Shown piece after piece: positions 35,973 to 44,521 of a stretch of 64,000 nt of DNA; position 1 is the stretch's first letter; each line of letters starts with the position of its first letter. The stretch is from positions 248,001-312,000 of the forward strand of contig JBAGJY010000004.1 in the NCBI GenBank assembly GCA_037034305.1. The letters run 5' to 3'. The notes beneath the pieces are model-generated. The model searched no databases and was not told the origin of the DNA. It saw nothing but the letters and a program-made list of their open reading frames with translations. Source of the stretch: Streptantibioticus_A sp037034305 (GTDB lineage Bacteria; Actinomycetota; Actinomycetes; Streptomycetales; Streptomycetaceae). Position numbers and translations under genes: made by a program.

Positions 35973-36628
35973 CGATCGGGGTGCTGCTCGTCGACGACCA
36001 GCCGCTGATGCGGGTGGCGTTCAACCTGGTGCTGGAGTCGCAGCCCGATCTGGCCGTGCTGGGCGAGGCCGGGGACGGTACGGAGGCGGTGCGGCTGGCC
36101 CGCCAACTGCGGCCGGACGTGGTGCTGATGGACGTACGGATGCCGGGCAAGGACGGCATCGAGGCGACCGAGGAGATCATCGCGGCCTGTCCGGACACCC
36201 GGGTGCTGATCCTGACCACCTTCGACCTTGACGAGTACGCCTTCGCCGGGCTGCGGGCGGGCGCCTCCGGCTTCCTGATCAAGAACGCGCTGCCGGAGGA
36301 ACTGCTGGCCGCGATCCGCACGGTCGCCGCCGGTGACGCGGTGGTATCGCCCCGGGTGACCCGGCGGCTGCTGGAGACCTGCGCGCACCAACTGCCCACG
36401 CCCGACGGCCCGGTGGACTCCCGGCTCGACCGGCTGACCGCCCGCGAGCTGGAGATCCTCACCGAGGTGGCCAGGGGCAAGTCCAACGCGGAGATCGCCG
36501 CGGAACTCCACCTGGCGGAGGCCACCGTGAAGACCCACCTCAGCCGCGTCCTGGTCAAGCTCGAACTGCGGGACCGGGTGCAGGCGGTGGTCTTCGCCTA
36601 CGAGACCCGGCTCATCAAGCCGTCCTGA
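35969..36628 (+). CDS. LuxR/NarL family response regulator
   Basis: 219 residues from GTG 35969, overlapping the kinase stop. Receiver domain with VLLVDDQPLMRVAFN and the phosphoacceptor Asp55 in VVLMDVRMPGKDG; C-terminal LuxR HTH with LTARELEILTEVARGKSNAE and EATVKTHLSRVLVKL. It probably controls the ABC exporter genes upstream. Confidence 0.93.
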   Translation: MTIGVLLVDDQPLMRVAFNLVLESQPDLAVLGEAGDGTEAVRLARQLRPDVVLMDVRMPGKDGIEATEEIIAACPDTRVLILTTFDLDEYAFAGLRAGASGFLIKNALPEELLAAIRTVAAGDAVVSPRVTRRLLETCAHQLPTPDGPVDSRLDRLTARELEILTEVARGKSNAEIAAELHLAEATVKTHLSRVLVKLELRDRVQAVVFAYETRLIKPS

Positions 36629-36735
36629 ACCACTTCCGCCAACCCGGACACGCACGGCAGTTGACCCGCTACGGTGGGTGTGCGAAAAACGAAGCGCTCG
36701 TCGGGGAATGGCGGAGCGAGGCGCGGGAGGGCCAC

Positions 36736-37266
36736 ATGGACAACACGCGAGCGGGCGGCGACGCCGCACAGCCGTACGACGACGATCCGGTCTGCCACCT
36801 CGACCGGCTGCTGGCCCGGGCGGGCAACGCGGCCGAGTTGGACCCGGTCCTGCTGCGGCGGCTGCGCGGCGCGTTGATGCACTGCGTGGACCTGCACTCG
36901 ATGCGCTTCTCCAAGGGGCCGACGCGCACCCGCGGCCACCGCACCGTCAAGCACGTCTTCCTGCTGCCGGACGGCGGCAGCGAGACGCTGTGGGAGGTCG
37001 AGGACGACATCGGCGCCGCCGACGCGGTGGTGCGTGAGCTGTTCACCAGCCAGGCGGCGGTGGAGCAGCGGCTGCGGGAGCGGTTCGCCGACTCCGTCTT
37101 CCCCGAATTCGACTTCGGCCAGGGGCGGTTGATCGCGGAGGTCCACTTCGACGTGCTGCGCGACGGAAAGTGCGGCGGCGCGAGCTTCGTCGAGGCCCGG
37201 CGCGAGTACACCCAGGACGACTTCCCCGACACCGGCGGCATGACCGTGGATCCGGGGCCGCGGTGA
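36736..37266 (+). CDS. DUF6227 family protein
   Basis: 176 residues from ATG 36736 (GGGAGGG upstream). The central part LMHCVDLHSMRFSKGPTRTR...HVFLLPDGGSETLWEVED and ending REYTQDDFPDTG match a streptomycete-restricted family of unknown function. Soluble, acidic. It is convergent with the DedA gene. Confidence 0.75.
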   Translation: MDNTRAGGDAAQPYDDDPVCHLDRLLARAGNAAELDPVLLRRLRGALMHCVDLHSMRFSKGPTRTRGHRTVKHVFLLPDGGSETLWEVEDDIGAADAVVRELFTSQAAVEQRLRERFADSVFPEFDFGQGRLIAEVHFDVLRDGKCGGASFVEARREYTQDDFPDTGGMTVDPGPR

Positions 37267-37358
37267 GCTGAACTCCGCTGGGGTGCGGCGGTGTGCCGTC
37301 GCTTGTCTGCGGCGCCGTTGTCGCTGGTCGCGCGGGTTTCCCGCGCCCCTTCGGGCGG

Positions 37359-37979
37359 CTAGACCTCGACGGAGACCGGATCCTGCTCGCGCTCCCGGCG
37401 GAAGACGTAGGCGGCGACCGCTCCGGCGCCGAACAGCGCGATCAGCGAGACCACGGTGGCCAGCCAGGTGGCGCCGAACCACTTGCCGCCCACATAGCCC
37501 AGGCCCACGCCGTAGGCCGCCCAGGCCAGTCCGGCCAGCGCGGACCAGGGCAGGAACTCGGCCGGGCGGCGGTGCGCCGCGCCCGCGCCCAGGCTCACCA
37601 CGGAGCGCCCGGCGGGCGCGAACCGGGCCAGCACCACCAGCGCACCGCCGCCGCGCAGCAGCACCTGGCCCAGCCGTTCCTGCGCGGAGGCCAGCCGACG
37701 GGACCGCTCAAGCCTGCGGTCCAGCCAGTCGCCGCCACGGTAGGCGAGCCGGTATGCCGCCAGGTCGCCCAGGCAGGACGCGGCGGACGCGCACAGCAGC
37801 AGTTCGACGACGTCCTGGACGTCCTTGGCCCCGTTGGAACTCGCGGTGCCCGCGGTGGCGGCGGATATCAGCAGCACCCCGCTGGGCAGCACCGGAAGGA
37901 AGACGTCGAGCAGCACCGACAGTCCGACGAGCAGGAGCGCCCATGGCGAGTCGACAAGTGAACCCACTCGATCGAGCAC
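37359..37979 (-). CDS. DedA/VTT family membrane protein
   Basis: 206 residues from GTG 37979. Hydrophobic helices and the DedA/SNARE-associated features LLDVFLPVLPSGVLLISAA, GDLAAYRLAYRGGDWLDRRL and LARFAPAGRSVVSLGAGAA are visible; DedA proteins move or flip lipids (undecaprenyl phosphate or phosphatidylethanolamine) or affect membrane homeostasis. The 92 bp between it and DUF6227 hold a hairpin-rich stretch (GCGCGGGTTTCCCGCGC) of a kind common in streptomycete spacers, likely a bidirectional terminator. Confidence 0.85.
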   Translation of the reverse strand: MLDRVGSLVDSPWALLLVGLSVLLDVFLPVLPSGVLLISAATAGTASSNGAKDVQDVVELLLCASAASCLGDLAAYRLAYRGGDWLDRRLERSRRLASAQERLGQVLLRGGGALVVLARFAPAGRSVVSLGAGAAHRRPAEFLPWSALAGLAWAAYGVGLGYVGGKWFGATWLATVVSLIALFGAGAVAAYVFRREREQDPVSVEV

Positions 37980-38149
37980 CGTCGTTTCTCCTGGTCCGCA
38001 CTGACTGCCGGGGCGGGCGGTCTGCGCGCCACAGCCGTACAGCGTACGCGCGGGGCCCCGGGCGTGATCGCCCGGGGCCGCGTGACGTTGTTCTCATAAG
38101 GGACTCACAGCGACGGGTCGGTGCGCCGTGAGTGCCCCGGTTCGCCCGG

Positions 38150-38584
38150 TCAGGCGGCGGCGACCTCGGTGGTACGGGTGCGCCGGGAGGTGAACAGCGA
38201 CTCCAGCGCCCAGGCGCCCGGTCCGGTGAAGACGATCAGCAGGAACACCCAGGAGTACAGCGCGGCGGGCTCGCCGCCGTTCTGCAGCGGCCACAGCGCC
38301 ACCTTGGCGTGCACGGTGAAGTACGCGTAGGCCATCGAGCCGGAGCTGATCAGCGCCGCGACCCGGGACCCCAGGCCCAGTGCGACCAGGGCGCCGCCGA
38401 CGAGCTGGATGACCGCCGCGTACCAGTACGGCCAGACGCCGGTGGCCACCGTGCCGCCGTGGGTGCCAGCGGCGCCGCCGAGTATGCCGAACAGTGAGGC
38501 GGCGCCGTGGCTGGCGAACATCACGCCGACCACGACCCGGAACAGCGCTAGGACGTGGGGCTTGGCGGTCTCGGTGAAGGGCAT
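38150..38584 (-). CDS. DoxX family membrane protein
   Basis: 144 residues from ATG 38584, AGGAG upstream. Four membrane segments starting with VLALFRVVVGVMFASHGAAS; DoxX proteins are small quinone-linked membrane proteins active in redox stress. Divergent from the FetB-like gene across an unusually AT-rich 120-bp spacer that holds candidate operators. Confidence 0.85.
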   Translation of the reverse strand: MPFTETAKPHVLALFRVVVGVMFASHGAASLFGILGGAAGTHGGTVATGVWPYWYAAVIQLVGGALVALGLGSRVAALISSGSMAYAYFTVHAKVALWPLQNGGEPAALYSWVFLLIVFTGPGAWALESLFTSRRTRTTEVAAA

Positions 38585-38631
38585 GGGTTCTCCTGCGGTC
38601 GGTGGGGGACGGAACCGAACAGGATTCGACA

Positions 38632-38678
38632 TTAGGCGCTACTAACTAAATTCTGCAAGTTTCAAGTATGTTGCCTAA
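38632..38678. promoter_or_regulatory. AT-rich control region upstream of doxX
   Basis: TTAGGC at 38632-38637 and GCCTAA at 38673-38678 bound a stretch with TACTAACTAAATT and the direct repeat CAAGTTTCAAGT. Its AT content stands out from surrounding DNA and it lies where the doxX promoter must be. A MarR- or HxlR-type operator is possible. Confidence 0.4.
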
Positions 38679-38707
38679 GTGCGATAATCCGCCACTACCG
38701 TGGGTCG

Positions 38708-39490
38708 GTGCCCGTCGCCGCCTCCTCCACCCTGCTCCCGGTGAACAACACGCTGGGCGTCGTACTGGCCGCACTGCTCATCATGGCGACCACCGTGGCG
38801 TTCCACGCCCGTTTCAAGGACGACCGGGAGAACTATCCGCGCGCCATAGCGCTCGCCGGACTGCGCGCGGTCGTCCAACTCGCCGCCGTCTCCCTGGTGA
38901 TCGGCTCGGTGGTGCGCTATCTGCCCGCGCTGCTCGGCTTCGTCCTCGTGATGTACGCGGTCGCGTCCCGCACCGCCGGACGCCGCATCACCCGCAACCG
39001 CACCTGGTGGTGGGCGGCCGTGCCGGTGGCCGCGGGCGCGCTGCCGGTGGTCGCCCTGCTCGTCGTGGTCGGCCTGGTGCCGCTCAAGGGCGTGGCGCTC
39101 ATCCCCGTCGCCGGAATCCTCATCGGCGGCGCGCTGACCGCCACCGTGCTGGCCGGGCAGCGAGCGTTGGACGAGTTGCGCACCCGGCACGGCGAGGTGG
39201 AGGCCGGGCTCGCGATCGGACTGCTGGACCGGGAGGCGCGGCTGGAGATCGCCCGCCCGGCCGCCGCCACCGCCCTCGTGCCCGGTTTGGACCAGACCAG
39301 GACGGTGGGCTTGGTCACGTTGCCCGGCGCCTTCGTCGGCATGCTCATCGGCGGCGCGTCGCCCCTGAAGGCGGGCGTGGTCCAGCTGTTCGTCCTGATC
39401 GCGCTGCTCGCCGTGCAGGCGGTGGCGGTGACGGTGGTACTGGAACTGGTGGCCCGCGGTCTGCTCACCCGGGACGGGACCGGCCGCTGA
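38708..39490 (+). CDS. FetB/UPF0014-type ABC permease
   Basis: 260 residues from GTG 38708. Multi-pass membrane protein with RAIALAGLRAVVQLAAVSLV, IPVAGILIGGALTATVLAGQ, TVGLVTLPGAFVGMLIGGAS and PLKAGVVQLFVLIALLAVQA, a pattern of the FetB (YbbM) iron-export permease family. The usual ATPase partner (FetA) is not adjacent, so it may pair with an ATPase elsewhere. Confidence 0.8.
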   Translation: MPVAASSTLLPVNNTLGVVLAALLIMATTVAFHARFKDDRENYPRAIALAGLRAVVQLAAVSLVIGSVVRYLPALLGFVLVMYAVASRTAGRRITRNRTWWWAAVPVAAGALPVVALLVVVGLVPLKGVALIPVAGILIGGALTATVLAGQRALDELRTRHGEVEAGLAIGLLDREARLEIARPAAATALVPGLDQTRTVGLVTLPGAFVGMLIGGASPLKAGVVQLFVLIALLAVQAVAVTVVLELVARGLLTRDGTGR

Positions 39491-39510
39491 CCGGTTAGGC
39501 TGGTTCCCAG

Positions 39511-39618
39511 CAGAAGGGGAGTAGCTCAACGCCGGACCGTCGACATACTGCCGGACCCACTGGGTTCCGGCCGGCGCCCGGAGGCGGGTACGTGAAGTAC
39601 CGCGCCAGCGAGACCTTC
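39511..39618 (+). ncRNA. yybP-ykoY manganese riboswitch
   Basis: The family core elements GGGGAGTAGC (39516-39525), ATACTG (39545-39550) and AGCGAGACCTTCG (39605-39617) occur in the right order, and GAAGG (39513-39517) can pair with CCTTC (39612-39616) as stem P1. It precedes a GDT1/TMEM165-type cation exporter, a typical partner. Mn2+ binding is expected to switch the gene on. The following 90 bp contain GC stems that could form the expression platform. Confidence 0.88.
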
Positions 39619-39707
39619 GGCCGCAGTGTCCGACGCTGCCGTGCCGAAGCGACCCCTCCCCGAGGAAGCCCGGCGCGGCGCATGAGCGCCCTAGGAGCCT
39701 CCGCCCC

Positions 39708-40292
39708 GTGTTCAGCCTCACCGTCGCCGCGATCGTCTTCGGCGTCATCTTCCTCGCCGAACTGCCCGACAAGACCGCGCTCGCCAGCCTGGTGCTCGGC
39801 ACCCGCTTCAAGGCCAGCCATGTCTTCTGCGGCATCGCCGCCGCCTTCACGGTCCACGTGGTGCTCGCCATCGCCGCGGGCAGCCTGCTCACCCTGCTGC
39901 CGCACCGCTGGGTGCAGGGCGTGGTCGGCGTGCTCTTCCTGGCGGGCGCGGCCATGATCCTCCGGCACGGGGACGAGGACGACGACGAGTCCGTCAACGC
40001 GCCGAAGGACCAGGGCTTCTGGCGGGTGGCGGGCAGCGGCTTCATGCTCATCCTGGTCGCCGAGTTCGGTGACCTCACCCAGATCATGACCGCCAACCTG
40101 GCCGCCCGCTACGGCAGTCCGCTCTCCGTCGGAATCGGCGCGGTACTGGCGCTGTGGACGGTGGCGGGGATCGGCATCGTCGGCGGCCGGGCACTGATGA
40201 AGCGGGTGCCGCTGCCGCTGATCACCAAGGCCGCGGCGGCGGTGATGGTGGTGATGGCCGGGTTCAGCCTCTACGAGGCGGTCACCGGCTGA
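39708..40292 (+). CDS. GDT1/TMEM165 (UPF0016) family cation transporter, likely Mn2+ exporter
   Basis: 194 residues from GTG 39708 (AGGAG upstream). Two copies of the family motif E-x-[GP]-D-x-[TS] appear, FLAELPDKTALAS near residue 15 and VAEFGDLTQIMTA near residue 123, with six membrane helices and a central acidic loop (GDEDDDES). The manganese riboswitch upstream supports Mn2+ efflux as the role. Confidence 0.9.
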   Translation: MFSLTVAAIVFGVIFLAELPDKTALASLVLGTRFKASHVFCGIAAAFTVHVVLAIAAGSLLTLLPHRWVQGVVGVLFLAGAAMILRHGDEDDDESVNAPKDQGFWRVAGSGFMLILVAEFGDLTQIMTANLAARYGSPLSVGIGAVLALWTVAGIGIVGGRALMKRVPLPLITKAAAAVMVVMAGFSLYEAVTG

Positions 40293-40352
40293 CGTACGGG
40301 GGCGGCGGCACACGGACGGGTGTGCCGCCGCCGTTCGGCCGAGATGCGCCGC

Positions 40353-41009
40353 TCAGCCGATCCAGAGGGTGAAGCCGCCGTCCTCGGCGGGTTCCACCCG
40401 TATCTGGTCCAGGGTGTCGATGTGCGCCGTCACGTCGAGTGCGGCGGCCCGCGGGCCCACGCCGACCACCCGCATACCGGCGGCCAGGCCCGCGGCGACG
40501 CCCGCCTGCGAGTCCTCGAAGACCACGCAGTCCGCGGGAGCGAAGCCCAGTTCGGCGGCGCCCTTCAAGAAGCCCTCGGGGTCGGGCTTGCTGGCGCTCA
40601 CACACTCCGCGGTGATCCGCACCCGGGGCATCGGCAGCCGCGCTGCGGCCATCCGGGCCTGCGCCAGGCCCGCGTCGGCGGAGGTCACCAGGGCGTGCGG
40701 CAGGTCGCGCAGCGCGGCCAGGAAGGCGGGCGCGCCAGCTATCGGCACCACGCTCTCGGTGTCGGCGGTCTCCTGGGCCAGCATCCGGGCGTTGTCGGCG
40801 TGGTTGTCGGCCATCGGCCGCTCCGGCAGCAGCACGGCCATCGTCGCGTACCCCTGGCGGCCGTGCACGACCTTCATCACCTCGACGGGATCGAGCCCGT
40901 GCTCCCGCGCCCACTGCCGCCAGCAACGCTCCACCACCGCGTCGGAGTTGACCAGCGTGCCGTCCATGTCGAGCAGCGCGGCCTTGAACGCACCGATCGT
41001 TGTCGCCAT
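40353..41009 (-). CDS. HAD family sugar-phosphatase-like hydrolase
   Basis: 218 residues from ATG 41009. HAD motifs LLDMDGTLVNSDAVVERCWR, VTSADAG, KPDPEGFLKGAAELG and VFEDSQAGVAAGLAAGMRVV, as in DOG/glycerol-phosphate phosphatases of the beta-phosphoglucomutase group. Upstream are two copies of a 27-bp motif, candidate control sites. Confidence 0.88.
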   Translation of the reverse strand: MATTIGAFKAALLDMDGTLVNSDAVVERCWRQWAREHGLDPVEVMKVVHGRQGYATMAVLLPERPMADNHADNARMLAQETADTESVVPIAGAPAFLAALRDLPHALVTSADAGLAQARMAAARLPMPRVRITAECVSASKPDPEGFLKGAAELGFAPADCVVFEDSQAGVAAGLAAGMRVVGVGPRAAALDVTAHIDTLDQIRVEPAEDGGFTLWIG

Positions 41010-41080
41010 GCCGAACTCCTGAGGTCGGGCGGAACGGGACAAGCGGCCCCGCTCGAAGGTCAGGGTGGGTTGCGAGCGGG

Positions 41081-41107
41081 GCCACTTTGTTTTCCTACGA
41101 TACAAAA
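41081..41107. repeat. 27-bp motif, copy 1 (candidate operator)
   Basis: GCCACTTTGTTTTCCTACGA followed by TACAAAA; differs from copy 2 at 41231-41257 at only two positions. The ends TTTGT and ACAAA form an interrupted inverted repeat (11-bp spacer). It stands out as AT-rich and lies 72 bp upstream of the HAD start. Confidence 0.65.
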
Positions 41108-41230
41108 TCCGGCCCGCGCCGCCAAACCGCCGGGGTCATGCCGGGTCGAAGGCGAGACCCGCGCGGCCCGGCGGTGCCCCCTGGCGGAAAGTCCAGTGGC
41201 CCCACCCGCCGGTCAGGGGAAGCGGGTGGA

Positions 41231-41257
41231 GCCACTTTGTTTCTCTACGATACAAAA
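41231..41257. repeat. 27-bp motif, copy 2 (candidate operator)
   Basis: Second copy, exactly 150 bp after the first, with the same TTTGT...ACAAA inverted halves. It lies just past the 3' end of the small minus-strand gene, between it and copy 1. Confidence 0.65.
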
Positions 41258-41285
41258 GAGTGCCGGGTACCGGCAACACCGACGC

Positions 41286-41510
41286 TCAGCGGGGTTTGCC
41301 GCCGTCGCGGCCGGGCTCGGTGAGCGCGAGTACCGCGGCGGGCGGTGACGGCTTGGGCCGGCGCGGCTCCCGTACCCCAGCGGGCGGCGGTCCGCCCGGT
41401 CCACGGCGCAGTCCGGGACGCGACCGGCGGCGGGCCAGTAGCCGCACCAGTGCGAGCAGCGGGAGCACCGGCAGAACGAGCAGCAGTAACGGTCTTCTGG
41501 ATCGGGTCAT
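41286..41510 (-). CDS. Small single-pass membrane protein (hypothetical)
   Basis: 74 residues, MTRSRRPLLLLVLPVLPLLA then LVRLLARRRSRPG and a Pro/Gly-rich tail. It has a basic N-terminus, one hydrophobic segment and a basic stop-transfer, so a small membrane protein is plausible. No family recognised. No strong ribosome binding site; confidence is modest. Confidence 0.4.
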   Translation of the reverse strand: MTRSRRPLLLLVLPVLPLLALVRLLARRRSRPGLRRGPGGPPPAGVREPRRPKPSPPAAVLALTEPGRDGGKPR

Positions 41511-41549
41511 ACGCCCACGGTGTGCCCTCGACCGGCACCGGCGAAAGGG

Positions 41550-42113
41550 TTACGAGGCCGACTCGTCCACGTACTGCAACAGCCCGTACGTAAAGTGCGC
41601 GATGTGGCGGACGCCGGTTGCCGGATCAGTGAAGGCGAGCCGCCAGCGGGTGGGGGCGTCGCCCTCCAGTGGCTGGGCGGGTGGGAAGGCGCGCGCCACC
41701 TCGTCGACCGTGCAGCACCATGACATGAGGTCGGCCGCCGTGCGCGGCACCGGGGCCGCGGCGCCGGGCGCCCGCACCAGCCACTCGTTCCACACCCGGC
41801 CGCCCGGCGCCACCATCACCTCGTACCGCAGATCCGGCCACAGCGGCAGCGGCCACAGCAGCGCGCGGCAGGTCAGATCACCGATCCGCCGGTTCTGCGC
41901 GGTCTCGGGGGGACCCAGAACGGCCAGGTAGCGGCGTTCGCCGTGCGGGAAGGTACGGGAGCGGATCATCGCCTGCCAGCGGCGGTGTGCCTCACGCAGG
42001 TCGGCGCGGGTCGCGCCGAGGGAGCGGAGGGCGTCTTCCACCAGGCCGGGCTGGTGGTCCGCCATTCGCCGCAGCAGGACCAGTTGGAACTGGTCGGGCC
42101 CGAAGTTTCCCAC
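41550..42113 (-). CDS. Conserved hypothetical protein
   Basis: 187 residues from GTG 42113, starting MGNFGPDQFQLVLLRRMADH. Contains WQAMIRSRTFPHGERRYLAV, VMVAPGGRVWNEWLVRAPGA and RWRLAFTDPATGVRHIAHFT. Soluble, no recognised domain; similar proteins occur in streptomycetes. It is divergent from the MFS-MarR fusion gene. Confidence 0.65.
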   Translation of the reverse strand: MGNFGPDQFQLVLLRRMADHQPGLVEDALRSLGATRADLREAHRRWQAMIRSRTFPHGERRYLAVLGPPETAQNRRIGDLTCRALLWPLPLWPDLRYEVMVAPGGRVWNEWLVRAPGAAAPVPRTAADLMSWCCTVDEVARAFPPAQPLEGDAPTRWRLAFTDPATGVRHIAHFTYGLLQYVDESAS

Positions 42114-42350
42114 CCGCCCACCCTGCCACGATCCCGGGGTCTCGCGGCCCCCTGCGGTTCGCCCCTGCGGGGCGGGGTCTGCGGTGCGCGGGGTTGCGGT
42201 TGCTCTGTGCCGCCGATCCGCACCGTCGTGGTTTCCCGCCGTCGCGGCTCGGCGGTGCCCAAGCGGGCCCAGCCCCCGAGGGCTGCCCAGGCCCGTCCCC
42301 CCCGGCGCACCGTTCAAGAGGCGGCGTGGCGCCAAGCGGGTGAGGATGGG

Positions 42351-42384
42351 CAAAGCGCCCACAGCGGCAAAGCGCCCATAGCGG
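42351..42384. repeat. 17-bp tandem repeat before the MFS-MarR gene
   Basis: GCAAAGCGCCCACAGCG (42351-42367) is followed directly by GCAAAGCGCCCATAGCG (42368-42384), one mismatch. It lies 19 bp before the start codon of the transporter and could be an operator or part of the promoter. Confidence 0.6.
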
Positions 42385-42402
42385 TAGTGCGAGGAGGCGT
42401 CG

Positions 42403-44472
42403 ATGGCGCAGGATGACGCGGCAACCTTCTACGGATCCACTGCTCGCCCGGCCGAGGGGCCGGGCGACGGTCAGTCGCGACGGACCATCCTGGTGGCGAT
42501 GAGCGCCCTGCTCATGGGCCTGCTGCTCGCCGCGCTCGACCAGACCATCGTCTCCACCGCGCTGCCCACCATCGTCAGCGACCTGGGCGGAATGCAGCAC
42601 CTGTCCTGGGTGGTCACCGCGTACCTGCTCGCCTCCACCGCCGCCACCCCGCTGTGGGGCAAGCTCGGCGACCAGTACGGGCGCAAGAAGCTGTTCCAGG
42701 CGGCGATCGTCATCTTCCTGGCGGGTTCCGCGCTGTGCGGACTGTCGCGGAACATGGGCGAGTTGATCGCGTTCCGGGCGCTGCAGGGGCTGGGCGGCGG
42801 CGGGTTGATCGTGCTGTCGATGGCGATCGTCGGCGACATCGTGCCGCCCCGCGACCGAGGCCGCTACCAGGGGCTGTTCGGCGCGGTGTTCGGCGCCAGC
42901 AGCGTGCTGGGTCCGCTGCTCGGCGGGCTGTTCGTGGACCATCTCACGTGGCGCTGGGTCTTCTACATCAACCTGCCGATCGGCGTCGTGGCGCTCGCCG
43001 TCATCGCCGCCGTGCTGCACATCCCACGGCACCGCACCAGGCACGTCATCGACTACGCGGGCACCGCCGTCATCGCCGCGGTGGCGACCTGCCTGGTGCT
43101 GGTCGCCTCACTCGGCGGCACCACCTGGGCCTGGCGATCGCCGCAGATCATCGGGCTCGCGGTGTTCGGCGCAGTACTGCTGGGGGGCTTCGTCGCCATC
43201 GAGCGCAAGGCGGCGGAACCGGTACTTCCGCTGCGCCTGTTCCGCAGCAGCACGTTCGCGCTGTGCTCGGTCATCGGCTTCGTCGTGGGCTTCGCGATGT
43301 TCGGCACCATGACCTATCTGCCGACGTTCCTCCAGGTCGTCCACGGGGTCAGCCCCACGCTGTCCGGTGTGCACATGCTGCCGATGGTCTTCGGCCTGCT
43401 GCTCGCCTCCACCGCCTCCGGCCAGATCGTCAGCCGCACCGGCCACTACAAGGTGTTCCCCATCGCGGGCACCGCCGTGGTCATCGTCGGCCTGCTTCTG
43501 CTGCACCGGCTCACGGAGTTCAGCAGCACCCTGGCGATGAGCGTGGACTTCTTCGTCTTCGGCCTGGGCCTCGGCCTGGTGATGCAGGTGCTGGTGCTGG
43601 TGGTGCAGAACGCGGTCGGCTACGAGGACCTGGGCGTGGCCACCTCCGGCGCCACCTTCTTCCGGTCCATCGGCGCGTCGTTCGGGGTGGCGATCTTCGG
43701 TACCGTCTTCGCCAACGAGCTCGCCACGAAGCTGCGTTCGGCGCTGACCGGGAAGCCGTTGCCACCGGGCTTCAACCCCAGACTGCTGCAGTCCGACCCG
43801 CACAGCGTCAGCGCGCTGCCGACGGCCACCAGGGCGGCGGTACTGCACGCGTACTCCGGGGCGATCACCGACGTGTTCTGGTACGCGGTGCCGGTGGCCG
43901 CGGTCGCCTTCGTACTGGCGTTGTTCCTGAAGGAGCAGCCGCTGCGCGGCTCGGTGCGGGCTCCGGACGCCAGCGAGACCTACGCCTCCAACCCGGTCGA
44001 GCGGACCTCCCGGGAAGAGGTGGCCCGTGCTCTGTCCACGCTGGGTACCAGGGAGGGCCGCCGCGACCTCTACCAGCGGATCACCGACCTGGCCGGACTC
44101 GATCTGCATCCCGCCTCCAGCTGGCTGCTGCTGCGGATCAACCGCTACGGGTCGGCCGCGCCGCAACTGCTGGCGGAACGGACGACGATTCCGCCGCACA
44201 TCGTCTACCAGGCCGCCGCGGAGACGGAGTTGCAGCGGCTGACCCGCCGTGAGGGCCTGGTGCTGGTGCTCACCTCCGACGGCCGCCGGGCCGCGGAACG
44301 GCTGGTGGACGCCCGCACCCAGGTGCTGGCCGAACTCCTCGGCGACTGGTGGGATCCCCGGCACACCACGGACGATCTGCACGACCTGCTCACGAGGTTG
44401 AGCGGGCAGTTGTGCGGCGACGACCGCGACCGGCCGCGCGGCCGGTCGCGGTCGCAGGAACGCGCGTCCTGA
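42403..44472 (+). CDS. DHA2-type MFS drug exporter fused to a MarR-like winged-helix domain
   Basis: 689 residues. Fourteen membrane segments to about residue 520, with LDQTIVSTALPTIVSDLGGM, GKLGDQYGRKKLFQAA and the motif C-type ASSVLGPLLGGLF, typical of EmrB/QacA proton-driven multidrug exporters. The cytosolic tail (about 545-675) contains DLYQRITDLAGLDLHPASSW, LAERTTIPPHIVYQAAAETE and REGLVLVLTSDGRRAAERLV, a MarR-like winged helix. The fusion may let the protein sense drug and control transcription or transport. ATG 42403 has GAGGAGG upstream. Confidence 0.88.
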   Translation: MAQDDAATFYGSTARPAEGPGDGQSRRTILVAMSALLMGLLLAALDQTIVSTALPTIVSDLGGMQHLSWVVTAYLLASTAATPLWGKLGDQYGRKKLFQAAIVIFLAGSALCGLSRNMGELIAFRALQGLGGGGLIVLSMAIVGDIVPPRDRGRYQGLFGAVFGASSVLGPLLGGLFVDHLTWRWVFYINLPIGVVALAVIAAVLHIPRHRTRHVIDYAGTAVIAAVATCLVLVASLGGTTWAWRSPQIIGLAVFGAVLLGGFVAIERKAAEPVLPLRLFRSSTFALCSVIGFVVGFAMFGTMTYLPTFLQVVHGVSPTLSGVHMLPMVFGLLLASTASGQIVSRTGHYKVFPIAGTAVVIVGLLLLHRLTEFSSTLAMSVDFFVFGLGLGLVMQVLVLVVQNAVGYEDLGVATSGATFFRSIGASFGVAIFGTVFANELATKLRSALTGKPLPPGFNPRLLQSDPHSVSALPTATRAAVLHAYSGAITDVFWYAVPVAAVAFVLALFLKEQPLRGSVRAPDASETYASNPVERTSREEVARALSTLGTREGRRDLYQRITDLAGLDLHPASSWLLLRINRYGSAAPQLLAERTTIPPHIVYQAAAETELQRLTRREGLVLVLTSDGRRAAERLVDARTQVLAELLGDWWDPRHTTDDLHDLLTRLSGQLCGDDRDRPRGRSRSQERAS

Positions 44473-44521
44473 GCACGGGCGCCCGCGGCGGACTCACGGC
44501 GGTGCCGCGGCGACCGCCGTC

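Noticed and set aside
38708..39490. Manganese riboswitch control of the FetB-like gene
   Set aside because: The riboswitch begins after this gene ends and reads into the downstream exporter only.
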